Shown here in pieces: positions 27,167 to 36,427 of a stretch of 64,000 nucleotides of DNA. The DNA is taken from the NCBI RefSeq assembly GCF_030167925.1, contig NZ_JASKUT010000001.1, positions 620,001 to 684,000 on the forward strand. Direction: 5' to 3'. The DNA comes from Paenibacillus silviterrae (GTDB taxonomy: Bacteria > Bacillota > Bacilli > Paenibacillales > NBRC-103111). Numbering within the stretch: the stretch's first letter is position 1; each line of letters starts with the position of its first letter. The notes under the pieces are model-generated. The model ran no database searches, was not told the origin of the DNA, and saw only the letters and a program-made list of their open reading frames with translations. The position numbers and the translations under genes were made by a program.

Positions 27167-27291
27167 GCTATTAAATAAATCTTACCCGCCGACCGATTAG
27201 GGAAATAGTGGGTGGACAGTTAGTACATTCCATGTAAAAATGAATATAGAAAATCTGATTCATGAAATGCCTGTATGGAGTGTGAAGGGGA

Positions 27292-29265
27292 ATGGGTCAC
27301 GATAGACGTGTGCCTTCGAAACAGGGCGGGACGGTGTCGAGTTCCAGGAAGACTATGGAGGGGACCGGCGGTGCAGTCCGGCCGTCTTCTATGAGTTCGG
27401 GACACGCGGCCCAGCTTCAGAGTGCGTTAGGCAATCGGGCTGTCATCCAGATGCTGCGCGGCCGGGCTGGCGGAAGGAATCCGGCTTCAGGAGTCATTCA
27501 GCGTTCTTCCTATAAGCTGCCGAACGAAGACAATACCGGCTATGATACTTATGATAAAGAGTCGTATTCCAGCGAGGAGCTTAAAGACTTAAAAGGCTCC
27601 GACGGCAAATTTTCATCCGTGCAGGCGGACAGGGGCTTGCCGACCTTCTATGGAGCGCTGAAACGGATTTTTGGCGAAGAGAATGTGGCGGAGGCCCAAT
27701 TTAAAGGGACCCAGCATCTTGGAGAGAGCTGTGACCGTCCGCACACCGTGACAGCGAATATTAATATGAAAACGGTCAATAAAAAGGGACGCGAGAATGG
27801 ACCTTTGGCTACTGCGATAGGTCACTTCGGATATGAGGAGCTGGGCATTCGTGAAGGCGCTGATGAGGCGCGTGCCATGGACTACAACGGAGGCCACCTG
27901 GTCGGCTACCAGGTGCTCGGAGGCATCCAAGCGGATCAGGAATGGAACATTGCGCCCCAGGATGGGGATAACAACAAATTTGCTTACAATAACACGATAG
28001 AAGAAATGGCCCGGAAGGCAACGAAGGGTGCCAATTTCGATTATACGGTGGAAATCAACTACAAGAGCCTCAACTTCGCTGTCGATCAGCAGCAATTAAT
28101 CGACCACGGTTATTTGAAGCAGCTGGATGAAGACAAGCCATGGACGATCCAGCTCCCTACCCGTATCCCGCAGCATTGGTCGGCTAAAGCGGTGATGAAC
28201 GGCAGCGGAGGCAGGTTCGGCAAGCCTACGTTGAATAATAACGGCGGCGGAAAGAAGACCTACGATCAATATTCGCAAGAGCTTGATTCCGACCTGTCCC
28301 ATACGGATAAAACTCATACGGCAAGATATAAGCTGGAATATGGGGATAAGAATCATGCGGAAATTGAAGGCAAGGATGTGAACAAAAAGCTGGCTGAAGT
28401 GCGCTCCGTCCATTTTCGGATGCATCAGGAGCAGCCCTATGACCTGGATCGGGGGATGATACCCAACGAGTGGAAAGGCGGGGACGCTGCCGATTATGGC
28501 TCCGTGAAGGAGGAGACGGTTACCGCCGAGCTTGTGGCCAAGCTTCGCGAGGATATCCTGAAGGATATCCAGGAGCTGAAGGCTACACCGGAGGAGCAGC
28601 TGGTGCCATTTGATTTTAATCAACTATTTACTGATGCCCTAAAGCCTCTTGCGAGTTCGAAAAATAAGGAGCAGCTGATTTTATTCGCCGTAGAGATGCA
28701 GGAGCGGGAAGAAGAAGTTGGCTTGCTTGCGGAATACGAGGAAGAATACCAAAGACAAAAAGGGTATTGTACGGAGCAAAAGGAAAAGCTGGAGAAAACA
28801 AAGGCCCTATGGCAGTTTATGGACCAAAGAAAGACGGATGCCGAACCTACGGAGGACGGCCTGAAGCAGGAATTTTACGAATATCGTCAGAACGGTACGG
28901 GCATCAAGAGGACGAAGTTCGTATTGGATAGCTACAATGAAACCGTGAAAAAAATCAGACTGCAAACAGAGGTTGTCAAGAACGAAGTGCAGGCTGCCTT
29001 GAAGGAAGCGACCGGCAAGGACTATAAAAAGAAATTGAAAAGCCGTTCGCGGGTTGTTCCCGGCATCTTCTCGCAAAGATTGAGCAATCTGGAGCAGCAG
29101 CCGTTCGAGTTTTATTTTTCCACTGTTACCAGCATGTTCTCCAGCGTCCCGGTGTTCACGCCTGACGGCGGAACAGGTATTAAGGATTTATTTGTTTTCG
29201 GAAGCGGTAACGATCAGCAGGAAGCCGATAACAAAACGGAGGATCCGTCGATGAGTCTGGAATGA
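27292..29265 (+). CDS. Candidate secreted toxin: eCIS-type N-terminus, DNA/RNA non-specific endonuclease-like domain
   Basis: 657 residues with no signal peptide. Residues 40-75 carry LQSALGNRAVIQML and later GVIQR, the short N-terminal signature common in effectors of extracellular contractile injection systems. Residues about 75-265 resemble an HNH/betabetaalpha-Me nuclease (Endonuclea_NS_2 type): NGGHLVGYQVLGG (H202), WNIAPQDGDNN (N219, Q223, N227-228) and YNNTIEEMA. The rest is charged and helical with likely coiled coils (about 445-560). No immunity-like gene lies beside it. The gene stands alone between a terminator and hisA-like. Function is inferred. Confidence 0.62.
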   Translation: MGHDRRVPSKQGGTVSSSRKTMEGTGGAVRPSSMSSGHAAQLQSALGNRAVIQMLRGRAGGRNPASGVIQRSSYKLPNEDNTGYDTYDKESYSSEELKDLKGSDGKFSSVQADRGLPTFYGALKRIFGEENVAEAQFKGTQHLGESCDRPHTVTANINMKTVNKKGRENGPLATAIGHFGYEELGIREGADEARAMDYNGGHLVGYQVLGGIQADQEWNIAPQDGDNNKFAYNNTIEEMARKATKGANFDYTVEINYKSLNFAVDQQQLIDHGYLKQLDEDKPWTIQLPTRIPQHWSAKAVMNGSGGRFGKPTLNNNGGGKKTYDQYSQELDSDLSHTDKTHTARYKLEYGDKNHAEIEGKDVNKKLAEVRSVHFRMHQEQPYDLDRGMIPNEWKGGDAADYGSVKEETVTAELVAKLREDILKDIQELKATPEEQLVPFDFNQLFTDALKPLASSKNKEQLILFAVEMQEREEEVGLLAEYEEEYQRQKGYCTEQKEKLEKTKALWQFMDQRKTDAEPTEDGLKQEFYEYRQNGTGIKRTKFVLDSYNETVKKIRLQTEVVKNEVQAALKEATGKDYKKKLKSRSRVVPGIFSQRLSNLEQQPFEFYFSTVTSMFSSVPVFTPDGGTGIKDLFVFGSGNDQQEADNKTEDPSMSLE

Positions 29266-29324
29266 GGCTTGCCGGGTATGGTATATTCTATACATCAGAG
29301 CTAGATTAAGAGAGGATGTATGGA

Positions 29325-30086
29325 ATGCAATTTCGACCTTGTATCGACCTGCATGACGGCAAAGTCAAACAGATTGTCGGTTCAACGCTGCTCGAGGGGC
29401 AACAGGAAGACTTGGTTACCAATTTCGAGTCGGATAAATCCGCTGCCGATTATGCGCGCATGTATGCCCGGGACGGGCTTCGCGGCGGGCATGTGATCAT
29501 GCTTGGCAAAGGCAATGAGGAGGCTGCGCTGTCCGCTCTGAAGGCTTATCCGGGAGGGCTGCAAATCGGCGGAGGCATTAACGATACGAACGCAGAGAAA
29601 TACCTTGAGGCGGGAGCCAGCCATGTCATTGTGACGTCCTACGTTTTTCAGAACGGACAAATTGACTTCGACCGGTTGAAGGGCCTGGTCCAAATTGTAG
29701 GGAAAGAAAGGCTTGTGCTGGATTTAAGCTGCCGTAAACGGGATCATTCGTATTATGTTATGACAGACCGCTGGCAAAAGTATACCTCCTATGAGGTTAC
29801 GAAACAAAATTTAGATGAGCTTTCCCAGTACTGCGATGAATTCCTTATCCATGCCGTCGATGTGGAAGGCATGTGCAGAGGGATTGAGAAGGAGCTTGTC
29901 GAGTCACTCGGCGCGTGGGTTACTATTCCAACCACCTATGCGGGAGGCGTCTCTCAGCTTTCCGACATGGATCTCGTAAACCGTTTGGGCGGAGGCAAAA
30001 TCGACTTAACGATCGGCAGCGCCCTGGACATATTCGGAGGCTCGATTCCGTATGAGCAAGTGGTTTCATGGAAGTCTTCCAATTAA
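29325..30086 (+). CDS. hisA: Eukaryotic-type HisA (ProFAR isomerase, HIS6-like)
   Basis: About 253 residues, a TIM barrel that isomerises ProFAR to PRFAR in histidine synthesis. It opens [20 protein letters not shown] and contains [25 protein letters not shown] and [14 protein letters not shown], all hallmarks of the fungal/plant HIS6 branch rather than of usual bacterial HisA (which starts MxIxPAIDLxxGxxVRL). ATG 29325 is chosen because AGAGAGGA lies 8 bp upstream; 29316 has no ribosome site. It stands outside any his operon. The gene symbol reflects enzyme family; activity in this cell is inferred. Confidence 0.83.
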   Translation: MQFRPCIDLHDGKVKQIVGSTLLEGQQEDLVTNFESDKSAADYARMYARDGLRGGHVIMLGKGNEEAALSALKAYPGGLQIGGGINDTNAEKYLEAGASHVIVTSYVFQNGQIDFDRLKGLVQIVGKERLVLDLSCRKRDHSYYVMTDRWQKYTSYEVTKQNLDELSQYCDEFLIHAVDVEGMCRGIEKELVESLGAWVTIPTTYAGGVSQLSDMDLVNRLGGGKIDLTIGSALDIFGGSIPYEQVVSWKSSN

Positions 30087-30103
30087 TAATATGCGTGAAA
30101 AGC

Positions 30104-30131
30104 AAAAAGCGGGTCGGGTGACCCGCTTTTT
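30104..30131. terminator. Bidirectional terminator between hisA-like and the Q/N-rich gene
   Basis: AAAAAGCGGGT and ACCCGCTTTTT form an 11-bp perfect stem with a 6-nt loop. A and T runs on both sides let it serve the converging genes. Confidence 0.9.
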
Positions 30132-30146
30132 GTTATTGTCTTTGGC

Positions 30147-30839
30147 TTATCGGAAGTTACCCTGGCTTGGGAAGCTTCCGAAGCTGCTCATCGGCGCTGC
30201 GGTATAGCCGAATTGGGAAGCCACGTTGTTCCCTTGGTTATAGGACTGCTCGTTTCCTCTGACACCGTAGCTGAAGCTGCCGAAGTTGGATTCATAACCG
30301 CGGCCGCCTTGCTGCTGAGCCGGATAGAAGGAATCACCTCGCAGACCTTGGTCATGACCTTGCTCGTTACCGCGGTAGTGGGCCAAGTGATAAGATTCCG
30401 GAGATGCCGCTTGTCCGTACATGCCTTGGGATTGTAATGGACCTGCTTGACCGTAGCCGGTTGAAAAGCTGCGGTTCATGTTCATATTCATCGTGCTCAT
30501 GCCGGTCATCGGACGGTTCATTCCGAATTGGGAGGACACATTGTTTACATTATTATAAGCTTGCTCATTCCCGCGTACGCCGTAACGGAACGTGTTGTAG
30601 TTCGTTTCGTAGCCGCGGCCTTGCTGCTGCTGAGCCGGAGTGAAGGCATCTCCGCGTAGCCCTTGGTCATGCCCCATTTGGTTCCCGCGATAGTTCGCTG
30701 TATGGTAGGCTTCCGGGGAAGGGTTCATACCGAATGCCTGTTGTCCTTGACCATAGAACGACTGCATGCTTCCCACAGATTGGTATGGATTTCCTTGATA
30801 TGCACCGAAGGTATTGTTGGAGAAATTTTGATTATACAT
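30147..30839 (-). CDS. Gln/Asn/Gly-rich protein with an internal duplication of about 66 residues
   Basis: About 230 residues, rich in N, Q, G, Y and S and poor in hydrophobic core residues, with no signal peptide or membrane helix. A unit occurs twice: SPEAYHTANYRGN, GHDQGLRGDAF, AQQQQGRGYE, YGVRGNEQAYNN and again SPESYHLAHYRGN, GHDQGLRGDSF, AQQQGGRGYE, YGVRGNEQSYNQ. A Met-rich linker (MNMNMNRS) separates them. ATG at 30839 has AAAGGAG 9 bp upstream; the ATG at 30845 is too close to it. Composition suggests a structural, possibly spore-surface or prion-like protein; I do not recognise the family. Confidence 0.72.
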   Translation of the reverse strand: MYNQNFSNNTFGAYQGNPYQSVGSMQSFYGQGQQAFGMNPSPEAYHTANYRGNQMGHDQGLRGDAFTPAQQQQGRGYETNYNTFRYGVRGNEQAYNNVNNVSSQFGMNRPMTGMSTMNMNMNRSFSTGYGQAGPLQSQGMYGQAASPESYHLAHYRGNEQGHDQGLRGDSFYPAQQQGGRGYESNFGSFSYGVRGNEQSYNQGNNVASQFGYTAAPMSSFGSFPSQGNFR

Positions 30840-31145
30840 GAGCATACACTCCTTTATGATAAGGTATTAGTCCTCTAGAGAGGGGTCCTCTCCGAAGCCT
30901 TGCTTATCATTCGCCGCACCTGTTTTTTTCATACCATCGGATTTATGATAATTTTAGCTGATATCGTAAGATTTTCAGTCATAAAACTAGCAGAACTGAA
31001 GTAAATTATAGAAAGATTACCAGTATTGTTGTATAATGAATTTGTGAAAAAACTATGAAGAAAGCAGGAAAATCGTCGATTCCTGTCGAATGTATAATTT
31101 GAGATTCCCAATCTACGATAACTTTCCTTTGGAGCTGTGTGTGAA
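30840..31145. other. 306-bp divergent intergenic region
   Basis: AT-rich. On the plus side a TATAAT (31032-31037) preceded by TTG fits a -10 for the GT-C gene, without a clear -35. On the minus side only the AAAGGAG ribosome site (near 30849-30855) of the Q/N-rich gene is clear; I could not find a convincing sigma-A or sporulation promoter. Confidence 0.45.
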
Positions 31146-32450
31146 ATGAACCGATGGCTGCACATTTTTCATAAATACAAAGATAAAGAGTTCATTTACA
31201 TCATTCCCATTGTCCTTATGTCGATCAAGGTAAGGCTTGATTATGTCCTATATCGGTTTCACTCCGGCAAGGGGATCCCCTACTCGGACGACAGCCAATG
31301 GTACTTAAATTATGCAAGCGCTTTAATGAACAATTGGAAGATCGGCTTGCACATGAACGATATCTTATATTTAGGATATAATCTGTTACTTACACTATTA
31401 ATGGCTTTGTTTAAGGATCCGAAGGTTGTTGTCATCATTCAAGCGGTTACGGCCGGTCTCAGTGTAGTACTTGTTTACCAAATCGCACGCATTCTTTTTA
31501 ACCGGCTGACGGCGATTATCGCTTCCTTATTTTTTTATGATATATGGGGCATTACGATGTGGGCGTCGTATATTTTAACGGACAGCTTTTTTATTAGCTT
31601 GCTATTGCTATGTATTTATTTGCTCTTGATGGCATTTGAAACGAAAAAAAAGGCATACTTCGTTTTATTCATCGTTTTTTCCATATACATGCTTGTATTT
31701 AGACCAACAGGCGTAGTATCGCTGGCGTTCATCCTCTTCTATATTATGTACCGTAAGCGGCTTAATGTTTCAGTGATAGCCTCTTTTATCAAGAAACACA
31801 AGTATATCGTAGGAAGTGCAGCTGCTCTGCTCGCTGCGGTAAGCATTTATTTGGTAGCCGGTCATAAGCTCACTCCGCTGATCGCTTCGATTCAGTTTAA
31901 TGCCAAGATGGTATTATACAATATTTATGCCAAGGGCTGGATATACGATAGGGCGTCCTCTTACGATTATGCGTATCGGCCTGATTACCGGATCGATATC
32001 ATGAATAGTCTAGTGCTCAGCTATATGATTCATAACTGGGATCATATTATGGTGCTGTATGGAAGAAGAGTTATTGCTTTTCTAGGCATGTGGGTTTGGA
32101 AAACGGATGTCACTCATGTGAGGGGAATAGTAAAGCTGTTCTATAACCTGCTGCCGACCTTCTTATTCATCGTCGGGACAGTAGCAGCGATTGTAAACGG
32201 CATCTTCCGCCGGACATCGATCATTTGGTTTACTTTTTTTGCAGTCTTTGCGTTTTGTATCGTCTTGTTTATCGACGGGATGTATCGCTATAAGGCTCCA
32301 GCACTTCCATTCATCGCTATCGCGGCGGGATATGGCGCGGAACGGCTGCTTTATTTGGCTTACCTGCTTGCTAAGCAGTTCAGCAGGAAGCCAGTGGGGA
32401 AGCTGGTACAGCTGTGGGATAAGAAGACCAATTGCGATTGGTTAGCGTAA
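31146..32450 (+). CDS. Multi-pass GT-C glycosyltransferase-like membrane protein (GT39/ArnT type)
   Basis: About 434 residues with around ten hydrophobic segments. After the first segment the acidic motif PYSDDSQWYLNYASALMN matches the Asp-Asp loop of polyprenyl-phosphate-dependent GT-C transferases, and residues about 90-230 resemble the PMT_2 domain. It would transfer a sugar from a lipid carrier on the outer face of the membrane. ATG 31146 is preferred over GTG 31137, which lies 2 bp from GGAG. More AT-rich than its neighbours. Confidence 0.75.
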   Translation: MNRWLHIFHKYKDKEFIYIIPIVLMSIKVRLDYVLYRFHSGKGIPYSDDSQWYLNYASALMNNWKIGLHMNDILYLGYNLLLTLLMALFKDPKVVVIIQAVTAGLSVVLVYQIARILFNRLTAIIASLFFYDIWGITMWASYILTDSFFISLLLLCIYLLLMAFETKKKAYFVLFIVFSIYMLVFRPTGVVSLAFILFYIMYRKRLNVSVIASFIKKHKYIVGSAAALLAAVSIYLVAGHKLTPLIASIQFNAKMVLYNIYAKGWIYDRASSYDYAYRPDYRIDIMNSLVLSYMIHNWDHIMVLYGRRVIAFLGMWVWKTDVTHVRGIVKLFYNLLPTFLFIVGTVAAIVNGIFRRTSIIWFTFFAVFAFCIVLFIDGMYRYKAPALPFIAIAAGYGAERLLYLAYLLAKQFSRKPVGKLVQLWDKKTNCDWLA

Positions 32451-32462
32451 ATCAAGAAATAT

Positions 32463-32508
32463 AAAAAAGCCGCTGCATCCCGAACGTTGACCGTTTGGGG
32501 CAGCGGCG
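32463..32508 (-). terminator. Terminator of the mqnB-mqnD-TPR operon
   Basis: GCCGCTGC (32469-32476) pairs with GCAGCGGC, with an inner CGAACG/CGTTTG stem. Read on the minus strand it ends in TTTTTT. It may also help stop the plus-strand GT-C gene. Confidence 0.8.
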
Positions 32509-32569
32509 TGTGCTTTACTGCCGATTTCGTATCCTTAATTTGCGTATGCCATCTCGGCAATTGAGCAGT

Positions 32570-33391
32570 TTACCTGCTTCCAGCGTCCGAATCCCACGCA
32601 GAGATTTGCTCCTCCAGCATCTCGCGGCGCACGGAGGTGATCATCGAAGGCTCGTAGGCGAGCCCTTGCCGCATCACCTCAAGCGAACGCTCCGCATCCC
32701 CAAGCTGCCGAAGCGTAAGGCCGAAGTAGTAATAAGCTTCGGCAAATGTCGGCTTCAAGGCCATGAGCTTCTCATAAATCTCTTTCGCTTCTTCATACCG
32801 GCCGAGCATGAAGTAGGTAAAGCCGAGATTATCGAGAATGGTCTTATCCGCATCGTTGTATTCATAAGCCTCACGATTGAATTCCAGCGCCCGCGTCAAT
32901 TCGCCGCGCATCACATAGAATAAACCGAGGTTGCCGTAGACAATGGAGGTTTTGTAGGACGGATAGATGTCCTCCATCATCCGAACGGCCTCCTCCTGGC
33001 GTCCAAGCATCCAAGAGGCTAATGCGTAATTGACCTTAGCGTTCATGTCTTCACCCCGGTTTAGAGGCTTCGACATCACTTGCTCCAGAAGCCTGGCCGC
33101 TTCAGCGGGTTCGCCCGCCTTCAACAGCACGAAAGCCTGCGAGATTAAAAAGCCCGGACGCTTACCGAGCTGGTACGCCTTACCGAAGCGCTCTGCCGCA
33201 CCCTTCCAATCCTGCTTGGCGTACAACCCGTTCGCCTGAACGGAGTAGTATACCGCGCGAAGCTGATAAGCGATGATGAAGAGCAGTACGGCTAGACCTG
33301 CTAAGCCGACCCACAAATTCCAGCGAAATAACAGGATGAGTACGATCACGGGAACCGCAATCGTGATTAGTATTTTCAGCCACGGCTTCAT
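32570..33391 (-). CDS. Tetratricopeptide repeat membrane protein
   Basis: 273 residues. Two N-terminal hydrophobic segments (LKILITIAVPVIVLILLF; LAGLAVLLFIIAYQL) are followed by several TPR units, e.g. YAKQDWKGAAERFGKAYQLG and LGRYEEAKEIYEKLMALKP. It is probably a membrane-anchored scaffold. Last gene of the mqnB-mqnD operon, 13 bp after mqnD, with AGGAGG 10 bp before its ATG. Any link to menaquinone is by position only. Confidence 0.87.
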   Translation of the reverse strand: MKPWLKILITIAVPVIVLILLFRWNLWVGLAGLAVLLFIIAYQLRAVYYSVQANGLYAKQDWKGAAERFGKAYQLGKRPGFLISQAFVLLKAGEPAEAARLLEQVMSKPLNRGEDMNAKVNYALASWMLGRQEEAVRMMEDIYPSYKTSIVYGNLGLFYVMRGELTRALEFNREAYEYNDADKTILDNLGFTYFMLGRYEEAKEIYEKLMALKPTFAEAYYYFGLTLRQLGDAERSLEVMRQGLAYEPSMITSVRREMLEEQISAWDSDAGSR

Positions 33392-33404
33392 CCCCTGCGT
33401 CCTC

Positions 33405-34253
33405 CTATGACAGCCTTAGCAAGGCTGGATCGATAGGCGGCACCAAGCCTTCGTCGGCAGCTCTCGTTAACAGGGAGGCAACCGCCGCATAACCGTCTTC
33501 CCCGAGATCGGCGGTAAATTTGTTCACATACAAATCAATATGGGCTTTGGCCACGTCAGGTGACATTTCTTGAGCATGCTGCATCACATAATCGCGCGAA
33601 GCCTCGGGGTTAGCCCATGCGTACTCAACCGAAGCACGAGCCCATCCTGCAATGGACTTCAAATCAAGCGAGCGTCTCGCGATAATGGCACCCAGCGGGA
33701 TCGGAAGGCCCGTATCCTGCTCCCACCATTCACCCATATCGGCCAGCATCGTTAGACCGTAGGAGCCATAGGTGAATCTGGCTTCATGAATCACGAGACC
33801 GGCATCCACCTTACCGTCGCGGACAGCCGGCATAATTTCGTGGAACGGCATGACGATCACTTCGCCCACGCCGCCCGGTACCTGCTGCGCAGCCCATAGC
33901 CGGAACAGCAGATACGCGGTCGATTTCTCGCTGGGAACCGCTACCGTGCGTCCGCTTAGTACGGAGCCGCCCTTCACCGAGGCCTCCGGATCCTTCGCAA
34001 GCACCAACGGACCGCAGCCCCGTCCTAATGCTCCGCCGCAGGGCAGCAAGGCATACTCGGACAGCACCCACGGCAAAGCGGCGTACGATATTTTCATTAC
34101 ATCCAAGCCGCCGCCGTCTCCCGCAGCCAGCTTGTTCGTAATATCGATATCCGCGTACATCACCTCCAGCTTGGGGGCGCCAGGGATCAGACCGTGGACC
34201 CATGCATGAAACACAAACGTATCATTCGGACAAGGGGAAAAAGCGATGTTCAT
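33405..34253 (-). CDS. mqnD: 1,4-dihydroxy-6-naphthoate synthase
   Basis: About 282 residues. The start MNIAFSPCPNDTFVFHA and the DVMKISYAALPW, GLVIHEARFTYG and PLGAIIARRSL segments are typical of MqnD. It converts cyclic de-hypoxanthine futalosine to 1,4-dihydroxy-6-naphthoate in the futalosine route to menaquinone. ATG 34253 is preferred to 34259 because AGGAGG lies 7 bp before it; this gives a 4-bp ATGA overlap with mqnB. Confidence 0.94.
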   Translation of the reverse strand: MNIAFSPCPNDTFVFHAWVHGLIPGAPKLEVMYADIDITNKLAAGDGGGLDVMKISYAALPWVLSEYALLPCGGALGRGCGPLVLAKDPEASVKGGSVLSGRTVAVPSEKSTAYLLFRLWAAQQVPGGVGEVIVMPFHEIMPAVRDGKVDAGLVIHEARFTYGSYGLTMLADMGEWWEQDTGLPIPLGAIIARRSLDLKSIAGWARASVEYAWANPEASRDYVMQHAQEMSPDVAKAHIDLYVNKFTADLGEDGYAAVASLLTRAADEGLVPPIDPALLRLS

Positions 34254-34903
34254 TTCCATACCTCCTGTAGTGCTTTACTTGCTGATTCCAGTGCCGCCAG
34301 CGCATCGCCGATGCGCCACGCAGCGCGGTCCCTTGGACCTACCGGGTTCGAAATCGTTCGAAGCTCCAGTGCCGGGATGCCGAAGGCTTTGGCTGCGGAA
34401 GCCACACCGAAGCCCTCCATCCCTTCGGCACAGGCGCCTGTAATACGCTGCTGCAGCTCTTCAGCGGTTTCAGCCGTGCCCGTTACCGTAGACAGTGTAA
34501 GCACCGGCCCTACAACGACCTTCAGCCCAGCCGCGTTCAGCTCCTCTACCGTTCGGGAGAGCCACTCCGCATCCGCCTCCAAGCGGGAGGAGCCGAAGCC
34601 AAGCTTGTCCAGACTTTGAAAGCCCTCCCTGCTCTCCGCTCCCAGATCAGCGGCAACCATCTCGCTCGCTACAACAATAGAGCCGATCGAGGCTTTTCCA
34701 GCATAGCCTCCGGCAATGCCGGCGCTGACCACAAGCTCATACTTGCCGGCAGCTAGCAGCTTGGTAGTATGGATGGCGGCTTCAACAGGGCCGACACCTG
34801 CGACAGCCACCTCTACAGACGGAAGTGAACCGAGTCCGCGCAGTACGGCGTCGCGTTCTCCCTCCACAGCCGTCATAATCAGTACCTTTTTCTTAGGAAT
34901 CAT
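34250..34903 (-). CDS. mqnB: Futalosine hydrolase
   Basis: 217 residues of the nucleoside phosphorylase/hydrolase fold (VLIMTAVEGERDAVLRGLG, VVSAGIAGGYAGKASIG, GFGVASAAKAFGIPALELRTISN). MqnB removes hypoxanthine from futalosine, giving dehypoxanthine futalosine. It heads the operon with AGGAG 8 bp upstream. mqnA and mqnC are not in the window. Position with mqnD separates it from the similar MTA/SAH nucleosidase. Confidence 0.92.
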   Translation of the reverse strand: MIPKKKVLIMTAVEGERDAVLRGLGSLPSVEVAVAGVGPVEAAIHTTKLLAAGKYELVVSAGIAGGYAGKASIGSIVVASEMVAADLGAESREGFQSLDKLGFGSSRLEADAEWLSRTVEELNAAGLKVVVGPVLTLSTVTGTAETAEELQQRITGACAEGMEGFGVASAAKAFGIPALELRTISNPVGPRDRAAWRIGDALAALESASKALQEVWK

Positions 34904-34942
34904 AGAAAGTCTCCTTAGGCTTACGATAAGTTCATACCTTCT

Positions 34943-34971
34943 ATTATATCATCTTGTGGGAAGCCATCCAA
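34943..34971 (-). promoter_or_regulatory. Promoter of the mqnB-mqnD-TPR operon
   Basis: On the minus strand TTGGAT (34971-34966), 17 bp, TATAAT (34948-34943), 40 bp before mqnB. Confidence 0.7.
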
Positions 34972-35077
34972 AGCGGAGCATAAGAATAGAAATTCATTGA
35001 AATTTGATTACTAGGTTGTAAGCGAATTCATATATAATAAAGTTACATGCTGACAAATGTGAGGGGCGCGGTTCATC

Positions 35078-36415
35078 ATGACATGGTCGGATCTGGAGAT
35101 TACGCATTTATTCATGCGGGCATCGTTCGGAATTAGCAAGGAAGAGGCTGAGCTGGCACTGCAGCTGGGGAAGGAAGAGACGGTGCGGCGCTTGGTGAGC
35201 GGGGAATCGCTGGACGGCGGCTTCGATTACCTGCCTTCGGCCGGTGAAGTGATCGAGAGGGTCAATGAACAAAAAGGGAAGCTGGGCGCACAGATGCTGT
35301 TGGCTCAAAACCAATGGATTTATCGGCTTATACATACGCGAACCCCTTTTATCGAAAAAATGACGCTGTTCTGGCATGATCATTTCGCCACCAACGCGAA
35401 GAAGATTGATAACGGCGAGCTTATGGTGACCCAGAATGAGCTGTTTCGGACCTTGGCTGCAGGTGACTTCAAGGAACTCATCCGAAAAATCAGCCGCGAC
35501 CCTGCTATGCTGATCTGGCTCGATGCCAATCAGAATCAGAAGGGAAAGCCGAATGAGAATTATGCCCGCGAGCTAATGGAGCTGTTCACCCTGGGTATCG
35601 GACATTACACGGAGAAGGATGTTAAGGAAACCGCCAGAGCCTTCACCGGCTGGAGAGCGGACAAGAAAACCGGAGAGGTGCAATTTAGGGAAAAGCTGCA
35701 TGATAACGGGGAGAAGCTGATACTAGGAGAAACCGGCAAATGGAACGATATGGATGTAATCGATATCCTTTTCCGTCAGCAAGCGCTGAGCCGGTATATT
35801 GTAAAAAAGCTTCTGACTGCTTACGCTGCGCAAAGTCCTTCGCAAGAATGGATTGAACGTCTTGCCGAACGTTTCCGAGAGCGATATGTTATCGGCGATG
35901 TGCTTACGGCCTTATTCTTATCCCCCGAATTTTGGGAGCCGGAGCAGCGTCAAGGCTTGGTGAAAGCGCCTGTGGACTATGCGATCTGGATTGTGAGAGC
36001 CTTCGGTCTTCAGATGGAGAACAGCAAAATCAACAGCGCCTTAAAACAAATGGGGCAGGAATTATACTACCCGCCTGATGTCAATGGATGGCCTTCCGGA
36101 GAAGAGTGGCTTGGCTCGAACAGTCTTCTAGCCAGATACCGTTTCGCGGAAACGGCTGCGGGCCTTGCGGTGAAGGAACGGAGGTACCCCGAACATCTGG
36201 AAACCCCATTCAAGTCGGGGGACGCCGGAGCGGAGGCATGGGTCGATGCCTGGATTGCTCATTTACGGCTGACTCCGATATCGGCAACGACAAAGGAAGC
36301 GCTGATCCGGTATTTGACCGATTCGGGTAAGGTAACGGCAGGCAAGAAGAATGCCACGATGCTCAAAGGCTTGATCCATCTGATACTCATAAGTCCGGAA
36401 GCTCAGATGAAATAG
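35078..36415 (+). CDS. DUF1800 domain protein
   Basis: 445 residues. Shows the DUF1800 pattern: HLFMRASFGIS near the start, MTLFWHDHFAT, WLDANQNQKGKPNENYAREL, ELFTLGIGHYTEKDV, ARAFTGWR, and DVNGWPSGEEWL near the end. No signal peptide is visible here. It is followed 12 bp later by a DUF1501 gene, a pairing widespread in bacteria. The biochemical role of either is not established; secretion or surface-polymer handling has been suggested from context only. Confidence 0.9.
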   Translation: MTWSDLEITHLFMRASFGISKEEAELALQLGKEETVRRLVSGESLDGGFDYLPSAGEVIERVNEQKGKLGAQMLLAQNQWIYRLIHTRTPFIEKMTLFWHDHFATNAKKIDNGELMVTQNELFRTLAAGDFKELIRKISRDPAMLIWLDANQNQKGKPNENYARELMELFTLGIGHYTEKDVKETARAFTGWRADKKTGEVQFREKLHDNGEKLILGETGKWNDMDVIDILFRQQALSRYIVKKLLTAYAAQSPSQEWIERLAERFRERYVIGDVLTALFLSPEFWEPEQRQGLVKAPVDYAIWIVRAFGLQMENSKINSALKQMGQELYYPPDVNGWPSGEEWLGSNSLLARYRFAETAAGLAVKERRYPEHLETPFKSGDAGAEAWVDAWIAHLRLTPISATTKEALIRYLTDSGKVTAGKKNATMLKGLIHLILISPEAQMK

Positions 36416-36427
36416 GGGGAGTAGAAT

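Noticed and set aside
27167..29324. An eCIS or type VII secretion locus next to the toxin candidate
   Set aside because: Flanking genes are ThuA-like and HisA-like; no sheath, tube, baseplate, ATPase or WXG100 gene is present in the window.
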